57,034 nucleotides of DNA, taken from the NCBI GenBank assembly GCA_945872795.1, contig CAMCAZ010000019.1:1-57034 (forward strand), read 5' to 3'. The stretch is from Chryseobacterium gleum. Lineage in GTDB: Bacteria; Bacteroidota; Bacteroidia; Flavobacteriales_F; PHOS-HE28. The notes beneath the pieces are model-generated. The model was given only the letters and a program-made list of their open reading frames with translations. It had not been told where the DNA came from and made no database searches. Position numbers and translations under genes: made by a program. Positions 1 to 7,534 of this stretch are shown here, in pieces (position 1 is the stretch's first letter; the number at the start of each line of letters is the position of its first letter).

Positions 1-1907
1 GGCTGTTCCTTGGGCACCTTCACGCTGTAGCCGAAGGTCCACTTCTGGTTGGTGCGCGGTTCCACCTTCACCTTCCACGTCAGGAAGCCCTTCTCCGTAT
101 TCACCGCAGCACCGCCGTTCTCGTCCAGCTTCACCTCGATCTCACTGCGCGCTGCCAAAGGGTATTGGTCGGTGATCACCAGGTCTATGGCCTGTGCCTT
201 GTTGTTGCGCACGGCGATCTCCCAGCCCACGCTCTCCACACGCTTGCCACCCACCACCTGCCGCTGGCTGAAGTCGGTGCGCTTGGTCCGCTGAACGGTG
301 ACCCCTTGGTCGCGGCCCAGGCTGATGTCCAAGGTGTCGCCCACACCAGCGAGGTCCAGCAGGCTTTCGCCCACGTAGGTGCCCTCGAAGTAGATGTACG
401 CCGGGCCTGCCAGGAGGTTCAGGCCCTCCCAGCCCGTTACCTGAGCGAAGAGGAAGGCATCAAGGTCCAGCTTCGGCGTGCAGTAGTATTTGTAGGTGCT
501 GGTGAGTTCCTGCTCCTGCACACCCACCTGGTGGTTCTTGCCATCGCTGGGAATGGTGTAGGGCACACTGATCGCGAACTCGAAGCTGGTGGCCCGCTCG
601 GTAACGCTTTCGGCGAGGGCGGTGGTGGCGTCCATGTTCTGAGCCAGATCATTCTCTCCAAAAAGGATCCGTTGACGACGAATATGTTTCTTGTCCAAAC
701 GCTGCACCCCGGATTGTACCGAAAGCATCCCAGAAGCCTGCACCACCACTTCGCTCAGCTGCGTCGCGCTCTCCGCCATGTTCACGTTCATCGATCCGGA
801 GGTGATGGCCATTTGCTGCGAGCTGTATCCGATGAACTCGAAGCGCAGGTTCCGGCCGTTCACAGGCACCGCAATGGCATAGTATCCGTCGATGTTGCTG
901 GTGGTGCCGTTGATGGTCTGGCCGTTCACATCTGACAGGACCACGTTCACGAAGGGCAGCGGTTCACCCGTGGAGGCATCGCGGATGATGCCACGTACAT
1001 CGCGCACGTTGGGGTTGAAGCCGGGCTGCACGTTCGCCACCGGTGCCGGACGCGGGATGCCGAAGTCCAAACGCCAGGGGTAGAGCGTGGGCATGATGGC
1101 GTCCCGGTTGGGCTCACCGCTGCTCAGGGCAAGCTGCACCTTGTCCCAGTCCTCGCCGGTGCTCTGGTACACCTGCGCCTTGTAGGTCAGCTCCATGGGC
1201 TTGGTGATGTCGGCGACGCGGATGTCGTAGGTGGGGCTCCAGCCGGCGCTCTGTACCATGTACTTCAGCGTGAGCGTGGCGCTCACCGGCGCGTTGGCGC
1301 TCACCTCCACCACCACCTCGCTGGTGGGGCGCGTCTTCTTGCCCTGCACCTGAGCGAGCTGCAACTTCACCTTGCCGAGGTCCTCGTGCAGGTTGGCGAT
1401 GCGTGCCTGACGTTCGAGGCGTTTCAGCGCCAACGCTTCCTGGCGCGACTGCAGGTAGTCATTGATACTGCGCAGTTGTTCCAGCGAGAGCCCGGCATCG
1501 CCGGCGATCACATCGTTCTTGGCGAGGCGCGCATCCTCCTTGTCCAGCACGCCCAGCAGGCTTTGTTCCCGGGCGATGTCCGCCTCCAGGACCTTGATCC
1601 GGTCCTTCAGCTCCACCACCTCCGCGCGGTCCTGCTTCTCTTCCAGGAAGTTCAAGCGGTGCTGCACCCCCAGGATGGTGAAAGCACCGCTGCCGCTCAC
1701 TTGGATGTTGGCGGGGTCCAGCTCCTCAGGCAGGCCGGCAAAGACCAGGGTGGCGGTGCCCTTCAGCAGTTCAGCCTTGCCGCTGCGCGTCACTTCGGCC
1801 CCGCTCAGGAAGACCTTGACGGCACTGATGCTGGTGGTGACGGGCTGTTCCTTGGCCCAGGTGGTGGCGGAGAGCAGGAGACACAGGGAGGCGAGAAGTG
1901 TACGCAT
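1..1907 (-). CDS. DUF4139 domain protein (MuiA-like), 3' end cut by window edge
   Basis: About 635 codons are visible; the C-terminus lies outside the window. The ATG at 1907 is followed by an 18-residue signal peptide ending in TTWA, so the protein is exported. The N-terminal ~100 residues resemble DUF4140, followed by a charged coiled coil (about 95-200) and then the beta-rich DUF4139 region that starts with a PTSEVVVEVSANAPVSATLT-like strand. That domain is interrupted at about residues 300-385 by a carboxypeptidase-regulatory-like beta-sandwich (RGIIRDASTGEPLPFVNVVL, then DGYYAIAVP), an insertion I recall from Bacteroidota members of the family. The molecular role of DUF4139 proteins is not established; 'mucoidy inhibitor A' is a family label only. 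Family assignment is fairly sure, function is not. It has no close upstream partner on its strand. Confidence 0.8.
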   Translation of the reverse strand, partial: MRTLLASLCLLLSATTWAKEQPVTTSISAVKVFLSGAEVTRSGKAELLKGTATLVFAGLPEELDPANIQVSGSGAFTILGVQHRLNFLEEKQDRAEVVELKDRIKVLEADIAREQSLLGVLDKEDARLAKNDVIAGDAGLSLEQLRSINDYLQSRQEALALKRLERQARIANLHEDLGKVKLQLAQVQGKKTRPTSEVVVEVSANAPVSATLTLKYMVQSAGWSPTYDIRVADITKPMELTYKAQVYQSTGEDWDKVQLALSSGEPNRDAIMPTLYPWRLDFGIPRPAPVANVQPGFNPNVRDVRGIIRDASTGEPLPFVNVVLSDVNGQTINGTTSNIDGYYAIAVPVNGRNLRFEFIGYSSQQMAITSGSMNVNMAESATQLSEVVVQASGMLSVQSGVQRLDKKHIRRQRILFGENDLAQNMDATTALAESVTERATSFEFAISVPYTIPSDGKNHQVGVQEQELTSTYKYYCTPKLDLDAFLFAQVTGWEGLNLLAGPAYIYFEGTYVGESLLDLAGVGDTLDISLGRDQGVTVQRTKRTDFSQRQVVGGKRVESVGWEIAVRNNKAQAIDLVITDQYPLAARSEIEVKLDENGGAAVNTEKGFLTWKVKVEPRTNQKWTFGYSVKVPKEQ

Positions 1908-2039
1908 GGGGGAAGATCAGGCGGGCCGGTCGGCACCGGGTGTAATAGCGATGCAGAAGGGTGGATCATTGCATAAAGCGGAGAAACAACGATCCGAAAA
2001 GCGCACGAACCTACGCAGCGCACAGTTTCCAGCGCGTGA

Positions 2040-2307
2040 TCACGGTGTCCGCACCTCTGCGGCGATGCACTCCGCGAACCAGGCCCGCGCCTCGGCCTCA
2101 TGTCGGAACATCCGCGTGGGGAAGGTCTGCGGATGAGGCATAGTAGATGGAGGACATGGCCTCGCCCAGATCGTCCTGCGTCACAATGGCCAGTGCGATC
2201 AGCTGGGCATTGGCATTGGTGAGCCCGAAGAAATCCACATCCATCACGGACAGTTCGGCGAGGGTGCCGGTCTGGAAGAAAGCGATCATGACAGATGGCC
2301 CGCACAA
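2040..2307 (-). pseudogene. Remnant of a small STAS-like (DUF7793-type) protein, frameshifted
   Basis: From 2307 leftwards a frame encodes a segment with MDVDFFGLTNANAQLIALAI and DDLGEAMSSIYYAS, then soon stops. Shifting by one base at about 2135 the reading continues HPQTFPTRMFRHEAEARAWF to a stop at 2040-2042. The joined text has the layout of ~120-residue Bacteroidota proteins that end in an FPTRLFxxEEEALxWL-like motif. An in-frame TAG lies just upstream of 2307, no ATG precedes the conserved part, and the expected N-terminal ~40 residues are missing where the divergent CHAD gene begins. I therefore read it as a decayed gene. A sequencing error could explain the frameshift but not the missing front. 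The family match is from memory. Confidence 0.5.
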
Positions 2308-2323
2308 CAGCTACCTTCAACCA

Positions 2324-3163
2324 ATGCCCGAACAAGTATCCACCGGGACCGTGATCCTTCATCCTGCGGAGGCGCTGTTGTTGAAGGTGCGTCGCCGGGC
2401 CATCGAGCTGCACGAGGCCCGCGGGAAATGCCGGAGATCCCTCACCGAGCGCTCGGTCTACGCGTTGCGGCAAGCGTCACGGCACTTGGCGTCCCCCTTG
2501 GAGGTCGCTGCAGCCAGTGGTCCAGGCGACCGAAAAGTGCGCAGGGTACTCCGCCTCACCTCGCGGATCCTGAAGCTGACGAGCACCCTGCGTGATCTTC
2601 ATGTCCTCACGCTGTTGGTGGAGAGCGAGGTACAGGATGAGGCTCTTCGGGAGAAGCTGCTGCGCCACCTGCGGAAGGCGCAAGGCACCGAGGAACGCTG
2701 CGTGGCCAAGAGTTTGAAGACCATCAGGACCGGGCCGATTTTGCGCCTGGACACAGGCTTCCGGCCAGCGCTGAGCGCGCTGGAGGTGGAACAGGGTCTG
2801 CTGACCGCGGTGGCCCATCATCAGGAACGCCTCATTGAGCGGATCGACGGCCTCCGCAGGACCGATCCGGGCACGCTGCATCGCGCACGGGTGGCCCTCA
2901 AACGGACCCGTTACCTCCTGGATGCCCTGCCCGCCCATCTTCCGGCCGACCCCGCAGCCCGCCATGCAACACTGGCGCAGCTCCAGAAGCAACTGGGCAG
3001 CTGGCACGATGGGCACCTCTTCTCCGAGTGGCTGTTGGAACAACGTAAGGAGCTCCCGCCGGAGTTACGCGCGCGGTGCGGGACCTTGGCAAGAAAGCAC
3101 CAGCGACACAGTGCCAAAGCGGCACGCGCCTTGGTCGCGCGGCTTCAGCGGGGAACGTTCTGA
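2324..3163 (+). CDS. CHAD domain protein
   Basis: 279 residues, almost entirely alpha-helical and rich in Arg, Lys and His. The typical CHAD signature near residues 185-245 is clear: LHRARVALKRTRYLLDALP, then LQKQLGSWHDGHLFSEWL. CHAD domains (conserved histidine alpha-helical domain) bind polyphosphate and are found on polyphosphate granules; the basic helices here fit that. There is no fused CYTH triphosphatase domain and no polyphosphate kinase nearby, so this is a stand-alone CHAD protein. I chose the ATG at 2324; an in-frame ATG at 2288 would add 12 residues. It is divergent from the decayed gene on the left and is followed by 95 bp before the Mla operon. Confidence 0.8.
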   Translation: MPEQVSTGTVILHPAEALLLKVRRRAIELHEARGKCRRSLTERSVYALRQASRHLASPLEVAAASGPGDRKVRRVLRLTSRILKLTSTLRDLHVLTLLVESEVQDEALREKLLRHLRKAQGTEERCVAKSLKTIRTGPILRLDTGFRPALSALEVEQGLLTAVAHHQERLIERIDGLRRTDPGTLHRARVALKRTRYLLDALPAHLPADPAARHATLAQLQKQLGSWHDGHLFSEWLLEQRKELPPELRARCGTLARKHQRHSAKAARALVARLQRGTF

Positions 3164-3245
3164 GCGATGGGCAGACCCGTTCACATCACGTATTCTCCAG
3201 ACATTAATTAGCACCTCCATCAGGCGCTGTTCGATCGGCAGCCCA

Positions 3246-3253
3246 TACCTTTC
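3246..3253 (+). promoter_or_regulatory. Bacteroidota -7 box in front of mlaE
   Basis: TACCTTTC matches TAnnTTTG in seven of eight positions. Only five bases separate it from the ATG at 3259, so the transcript would start at or next to the start codon. No convincing -33 TTTG was found at normal spacing. Confidence 0.45.
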
Positions 3254-3258
3254 GCGGG

Positions 3259-4035
3259 ATGAAGAACGACGACGAGAGCACCTTGCGTGGCCTCCTGCTG
3301 GAGACCGGTGCTTTTTCGGCGTTCGTGGGCCGCTTCTTCCAGAACGCGTTCTACCCTCGTTTCGAGTGGCGCGAGTTCATCCGCCAGTGCACCCTGAACG
3401 GCTACCGCTCCATGCCCCTGGTGGCCATCACGGCGTTCATCATGGGCCTGGTGCTCACGGTGCAGAGCCGGCCCACCCTGGCGCGTTTCGGTGCCGAGGC
3501 CATGCTGCCGGCCATGGTGGCGATCAGCGTGGTGCGTGAGATCGTGCCGGTGATCACCGCCTTGATCTGTGCAGGCCGGATCGGTAGCGGCATGGGCGCC
3601 GAGCTGGGCAGCATGAAGGTCACCGAGCAGATCGACGCCATGGAGGTGAGCGGCACCAACCCCTTCCGTTACCTGGCCGTCACCCGCATCTGGAGCACCA
3701 CGCTGATGCTGCCGATCCTGGTGGTCCTGGGCGATGGCATCGCCATCTGGGCCTCGTGGATCGGGGTGAACATCAAGGACAACGTGAGCTGGTCACTGTT
3801 CTACCGCCAGGTCTTTGAATCGCTGGCGTTCAGCGACCTTCTGCCCGCCCTCATCAAGAGTTATTTCTTCGGCTTCGTGATCGGCGCGGTGGGCTGTTAC
3901 AAGGGCTTCACCACGGCAAAGGGCACGGAAGGTGTGGGGCGCAGTGCACACAGTGCGGTGGTGCTGGCCTCCTTGCTCATCTTCATCCTCGACCTCATCG
4001 CCGTGCAGATCACCGACCTGATGGGCCTCAACTGA
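3259..4035 (+). CDS. mlaE: MlaE-family ABC transporter permease
   Basis: 258 residues with five or six hydrophobic segments. Family marks are the Leu/Val-rich segment AITAFIMGLVLTVQS, the VREIVPVITALICAGRIGS stretch and the cytoplasmic EQIDAMEVSGTNPFRYL coupling region, which is the best-kept part of MlaE proteins. It forms the membrane part of a phospholipid (Mla-type) transporter of the inner membrane. The stop codon overlaps the ATG of the ATPase gene at 4035, and the MCE protein follows, so the three are one operon. No MlaA, MlaB or MlaC homologue is present here, which is usual outside Proteobacteria. Direction of lipid transport cannot be judged from sequence. Confidence 0.92.
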   Translation: MKNDDESTLRGLLLETGAFSAFVGRFFQNAFYPRFEWREFIRQCTLNGYRSMPLVAITAFIMGLVLTVQSRPTLARFGAEAMLPAMVAISVVREIVPVITALICAGRIGSGMGAELGSMKVTEQIDAMEVSGTNPFRYLAVTRIWSTTLMLPILVVLGDGIAIWASWIGVNIKDNVSWSLFYRQVFESLAFSDLLPALIKSYFFGFVIGAVGCYKGFTTAKGTEGVGRSAHSAVVLASLLIFILDLIAVQITDLMGLN

Positions 4036-4817
4036 TGGAAGAGACCTCCGCCACCGCCAGACCCGCTGCAGAAGGCACCGGGAAGGAGTGCGTGATCAGT
4101 GTGCGCGACCTGCATGTCAGCTTCGGGGAGAACAAGGTGCTGAAGGGCTTCGACCTGGACCTCCACCGCGGCGAGAACGTGATGGTGCTGGGCAAGAGCG
4201 GAAGCGGCAAGAGCGTCCTCATCAAGTGCATCGTGCGGCTTCAGGTCCCTGATTCGGGAACGATCGACGTCCTGGGCAAGGACATCCTTTCGTTGGACCA
4301 GGACGCCTTGGACCGCATCCGGGTGAAGATCGGTTTCCTCTTCCAGAGCAGCGCCCTCTACGATTCCATGACCGTGCAGGAGAACCTGGAGTTCCCCCTG
4401 CGCAGGCATTGGATCGGCGAACAGTTGGGCAGGTCGGATGAACTGGTGGATGAGGTGCTGCACGCCGTTGGGCTGGAGCATACGCGGAACATGTACCCCA
4501 GCGAACTTTCCGGCGGCATGAAGCGGCGCATCGGCCTGGCCCGCACGCTCATCCTGAAACCCGAGATCGTGCTCTACGACGAACCCACCACCGGCCTGGA
4601 CCCCATCACGGGCAAGGAGATCGTGGAACTCATCCTGGAACTGCAGCGCACCTACAACACCAGCAGCATCATCATCTCCCACGACCTCAATGTGGCGAAG
4701 CTCGCGGCCAACCGGATCATCCTGTTGAACGAAGGGAGGAACCATGTGGAAGGCACCTACCAGGAATTCCGGGATAGCGAGGACCCCGTGGTGAAGCGCT
4801 TCTTTATTTTCATGTGA
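4035..4817 (+). CDS. mlaF: MlaF-family ABC transporter ATP-binding protein
   Basis: 260 residues. Walker A GKSGSGKS at about 53-60, Q-loop near FLFQSSALYDS, ABC signature LSGGMKRR at about 158-165, Walker B VLYDEPTTGLDP at about 179-190 and switch histidine in ISHDLN. The GMKRR form of the signature is typical of MlaF/Mkl-type ATPases. It powers the MlaE permease encoded directly upstream, with which it overlaps by one base. The first ~18 residues, rich in Ala, Thr and Pro, precede the conserved domain and may be a short extension. The stop codon lies 2 bp before the ATG of the MCE gene. Confidence 0.94.
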   Translation: MEETSATARPAAEGTGKECVISVRDLHVSFGENKVLKGFDLDLHRGENVMVLGKSGSGKSVLIKCIVRLQVPDSGTIDVLGKDILSLDQDALDRIRVKIGFLFQSSALYDSMTVQENLEFPLRRHWIGEQLGRSDELVDEVLHAVGLEHTRNMYPSELSGGMKRRIGLARTLILKPEIVLYDEPTTGLDPITGKEIVELILELQRTYNTSSIIISHDLNVAKLAANRIILLNEGRNHVEGTYQEFRDSEDPVVKRFFIFM

Positions 4818-4819
4818 CC

Positions 4820-5800
4820 ATGTCGACCAAAGGAGATCCCATTCGTCTTGGAATGTTCGTGCTGGGCGGCACCTTGGTGCTCGCCGTGGCCTTGTACCTT
4901 CTGGGCAGCAAGCGCAACCTGTTCAGCAGCACCATCACGGTGGAGGCCACCTTCCACCAGGTGAGCGGCCTTCGTCCGGGCAACAACGTCCGCTATATGG
5001 GCATCAATGTGGGTACCGTGGAGAAGATCATCATCGCCAGCGACACCTCTGTGCGGGTGGAGATGGCCATCAAGGAGGACGATGCCCCGAACATCCGCGA
5101 CAACGCCATCGCCACCCTGGGCAGCGACGGACTGATGGGCAACAAGTTGGTGAACCTGACACCCGGCGACAGTGGAGGAAAGCCCATTGTGGACGGGACC
5201 GTGTTCGGGACCAGCGTACCCTTGGATACCGACGTAATGCTCCGAACACTGGACCGCACGAACGCCAACCTGGCCGACATCACCGACGAGGTGCGCATCC
5301 TGGCCACGAAGCTGAACACGCCGGGCAATGCCATGGACCTGCTCACGGACACCTTGCTCTCCAAGGATGTGGCCCTGGCCCTGAACGAACTGCGCCTGGC
5401 CGCCACCCACGCCCGCTCGGCCACCGAGGGCATCGACCTCCTGCTGCGTGATGTCCGTTCAGGCAAGGGAGCGCTCGGCACGCTGGTCAGCGACCCCGCT
5501 GCCGAACGCCAGGTGCGTGCATTGTTGGAGAACCTGCAACACGTCAGCGATTCCCTGGAGATCGCCATGAGCAACTTCAGTCGTTTCTCCGGTGCGTTGA
5601 ACACCTCCGGCGGCCTGGCCCACACCCTGGTGGTGGACACCGCCGTGGCCCGTGACGTGCGCGGCACCCTCACCCGCCTGGACACCAGTGCCGTTCTGCT
5701 CAACGAGGACCTGCGCGCCCTGCAGCGCAATTGGCTCTTCCGCCGCTACTTCAAGGAGCAGGCAAAGGAGCAGGAGAAACTGGAGAAGGCCGCGGAATAG
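4820..5800 (+). CDS. mlaD: MlaD-family MCE domain protein
   Basis: 326 residues. One N-terminal membrane anchor (about residues 10-29, GMFVLGGTLVLAVALYLLGS), then an MCE domain at about 38-118 with the hallmark FHQVSGLRPGNNVRYMGINV, then a long helical C-terminal region (about 150-300) and a Lys/Glu-rich tail. MCE proteins form hexameric rings that carry lipids through the periplasm and work with MlaE and MlaF, the two genes upstream. I chose ATG 4820, two bases after the mlaF stop; a GTG at 4814 overlapping that stop is possible and adds two residues. Long helical extensions like this one can form a tube beyond the MCE ring; whether it does so here is inference. Confidence 0.9.
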   Translation: MSTKGDPIRLGMFVLGGTLVLAVALYLLGSKRNLFSSTITVEATFHQVSGLRPGNNVRYMGINVGTVEKIIIASDTSVRVEMAIKEDDAPNIRDNAIATLGSDGLMGNKLVNLTPGDSGGKPIVDGTVFGTSVPLDTDVMLRTLDRTNANLADITDEVRILATKLNTPGNAMDLLTDTLLSKDVALALNELRLAATHARSATEGIDLLLRDVRSGKGALGTLVSDPAAERQVRALLENLQHVSDSLEIAMSNFSRFSGALNTSGGLAHTLVVDTAVARDVRGTLTRLDTSAVLLNEDLRALQRNWLFRRYFKEQAKEQEKLEKAAE

Positions 5801-5836
5801 AGCGTTGCGCGTCCGATGACCTCTGCCCTCTGTGCC

Positions 5837-5856
5837 GGGAACAGAGCCTCGTTCCC
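5837..5856. terminator. Weak hairpin between convergent mlaD and prenyltransferase genes
   Basis: GGGAAC and GTTCCC form a 6-bp stem with an 8-nt loop in the 74-bp gap between two convergent genes. There is no T-tract, so a role as terminator is only suggested by position. Confidence 0.25.
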
Positions 5857-5874
5857 ATGCCGGGCAGTCCTTCC

Positions 5875-6768
5875 CTACGTCAGGATCAGCCCCAGCGGAT
5901 ACAGCACATAGGCCAGGAAGAACAGGCCCCAGAAGAAGTAGTAGAACCGTTTCACCTCCCGGTCGTCCTTCACGTTCACTTTTGCGGCCATCAGCAGAAA
6001 GAGGAACAGAGGCAATGCGAAGGCCGTCACGAAGAACAGGCTGTTGGGAAGCAGGCCGAACATGGCCGGGAGGATCACCGCCAGGTAGCCCATGACCACC
6101 ACCACGGTGCCCAGCCATAGCGCGGCACTCCGGCCCATCTGCACAGCCAGTGTGCCGAAGCGGTATTCCAGGTCGCCCTTGGTATCGGGGATGTCCTTGA
6201 ACCACGCGATGCCAATGCTGAACAGCGCCACGAAGGCCGTGAGCGGCACGATCACCGGATCCCAACCCGAAACATCGGTCAGCAGGGCCCGGTAGTGCGC
6301 GTAGAATCCCAGGTTCACCAGTAGACCGCGCACCACGGTGATGACCAGCGCTGCGCCGAAGTGATGCTGCTTCAGGTGGATGGGCGGCATGGAATAGGCC
6401 CAGCCGAGCAGGGCGATGAGGGCGATGAGGCCGAAAAAGGCCCAGGACAACATCGCGGCGGTGGCCAGTGCGATGCCCAGGCTGATGAGCACAATGCGCA
6501 GCGCGCCGGCTTTGGAGAGCGAGCCAGCGGCGATGGGCAGCCACGGCTTGTTGATGCGGTCCACCTCCACATCGCTCCACTGGTTGAGGCCCGTGATGAA
6601 CACGTTGCAGGCCAGCGCGCTCAGCAGGCTCGGCAGCCACACGCCCCAGTGGTCGGGCACCGCGCCGGGCCGCGCGCAGACCATGGCGTAGAGCGCCGTC
6701 ACACTGAGCGCACTTCCGATGATGGTGTGGGGCCGGGAGAAGCGCCAGAGGATGAGCAGTGCGTTCAT
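5875..6768 (-). CDS. UbiA-family prenyltransferase, homogentisate-prenyltransferase-like
   Basis: 297 residues with about nine membrane helices. The first Asp motif is N62-x3-D66-x3-D70 in NQWSDVEVDRINKPWLPIAA, and the second is DIPDTKGD at 192-199 preceded by AWF. Both, and the C-terminal FYYFFWGLFFLAYVLYPL segment, resemble homogentisate phytyl-/solanesyltransferases (VTE2 group) more than MenA, UbiA or protoheme farnesyltransferase. Such enzymes join a prenyl diphosphate to homogentisate. The ATG at 6768 sits in an ATGA overlap with the stop of the upstream methyltransferase gene, so the two are translationally coupled. The divergent neighbour is a phytol-kinase/DUF92 fusion, which could supply the prenyl diphosphate. 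Substrate is inferred from motifs and context; another aromatic acceptor is possible. Confidence 0.8.
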   Translation of the reverse strand: MNALLILWRFSRPHTIIGSALSVTALYAMVCARPGAVPDHWGVWLPSLLSALACNVFITGLNQWSDVEVDRINKPWLPIAAGSLSKAGALRIVLISLGIALATAAMLSWAFFGLIALIALLGWAYSMPPIHLKQHHFGAALVITVVRGLLVNLGFYAHYRALLTDVSGWDPVIVPLTAFVALFSIGIAWFKDIPDTKGDLEYRFGTLAVQMGRSAALWLGTVVVVMGYLAVILPAMFGLLPNSLFFVTAFALPLFLFLLMAAKVNVKDDREVKRFYYFFWGLFFLAYVLYPLGLILT

Positions 6769-7511
6769 GTGGCGCGTGGAGGGAGGCAATGTACCCACGT
6801 CACCGGTGCCCACCACGGTCCGGCCGTTCCGCCTTGCACTTCGCAGCCTTCGGGTGCCGCGTTGCGCAGGCGTTCCATCAGGCGATCCACAGTATCGGAG
6901 CGCAGCACGCTCACCAGCCCGTCCCAGGGGATGGTGATCAGGTTGATGGGCAGCACGTAGGTGAATAGCAGCCGTTCCCAGCGGAAGGGCCGCACGAAGG
7001 GGGCCAGCAGCAACTGCCCGATGGTGGTGGTGAAGAGGATCTTCAGGAAGACCCCGACGTTGGGTTGCAACACCTCGTGCACCAAAAGTCCGCGCATGCC
7101 ATGCACCCGGACCAACTGTTCCTGCTGTGCGGGCGTGAAGTGGTGGAAGGCATTGAAAAGGGTCAGCGGCCCGGTACCCGGCGGGTCAGGGTCCAGGGCA
7201 TCGACCGTTGCCCGATGCCAGTGGACAAGGGCCGAACCCGTGGGTGCCGGTGACGGGAAACGGTCGGTGAGCAGGAAGCGCACATCCTGGAACGCGGGCT
7301 GCCGGGCGAGGAACAGGATGGGCCCACCGTTGCCGGAACCCAGGTCCGTGATCTCCCGGACGGCACAGCGGTCCAGCGCCTCCCGCAGCGGCGGAACCAC
7401 GGCACGGTAGATGCCGGCACGGTGGACGAGCCAACCGATGAACTCCACCTGCAGGCGCCTCAGCACCGGCGGAAAAGCGGGCAGATCCTCAAGCTCGAAC
7501 AAGTGGTGCAT
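6765..7511 (-). CDS. Class I SAM-dependent methyltransferase, membrane-associated type
   Basis: 248 residues. SAM-binding motif I is ITDLGSGNGGPILFLA at about 54-69. After the Rossmann part there is an unusual hydrophobic stretch at about 160-205 (FLKILFTTTIGQLLLAPF and LLFTYVLPINLITIPW), suggesting attachment to the membrane and a lipophilic substrate. Its stop overlaps the start of the prenyltransferase gene by four bases, so both are made from one mRNA. A methyltransferase acting on a prenylated quinol would be the counterpart of VTE3 or UbiE/MenG, but this protein is not a close match to those, so the substrate is unknown. Start ATG 7511 lies only 23 bp from the divergent gene. Confidence 0.75.
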   Translation of the reverse strand: MHHLFELEDLPAFPPVLRRLQVEFIGWLVHRAGIYRAVVPPLREALDRCAVREITDLGSGNGGPILFLARQPAFQDVRFLLTDRFPSPAPTGSALVHWHRATVDALDPDPPGTGPLTLFNAFHHFTPAQQEQLVRVHGMRGLLVHEVLQPNVGVFLKILFTTTIGQLLLAPFVRPFRWERLLFTYVLPINLITIPWDGLVSVLRSDTVDRLMERLRNAAPEGCEVQGGTAGPWWAPVTWVHCLPPRAT

Positions 7512-7534
7512 GGAAAACCGTTACTTCAGAACCG

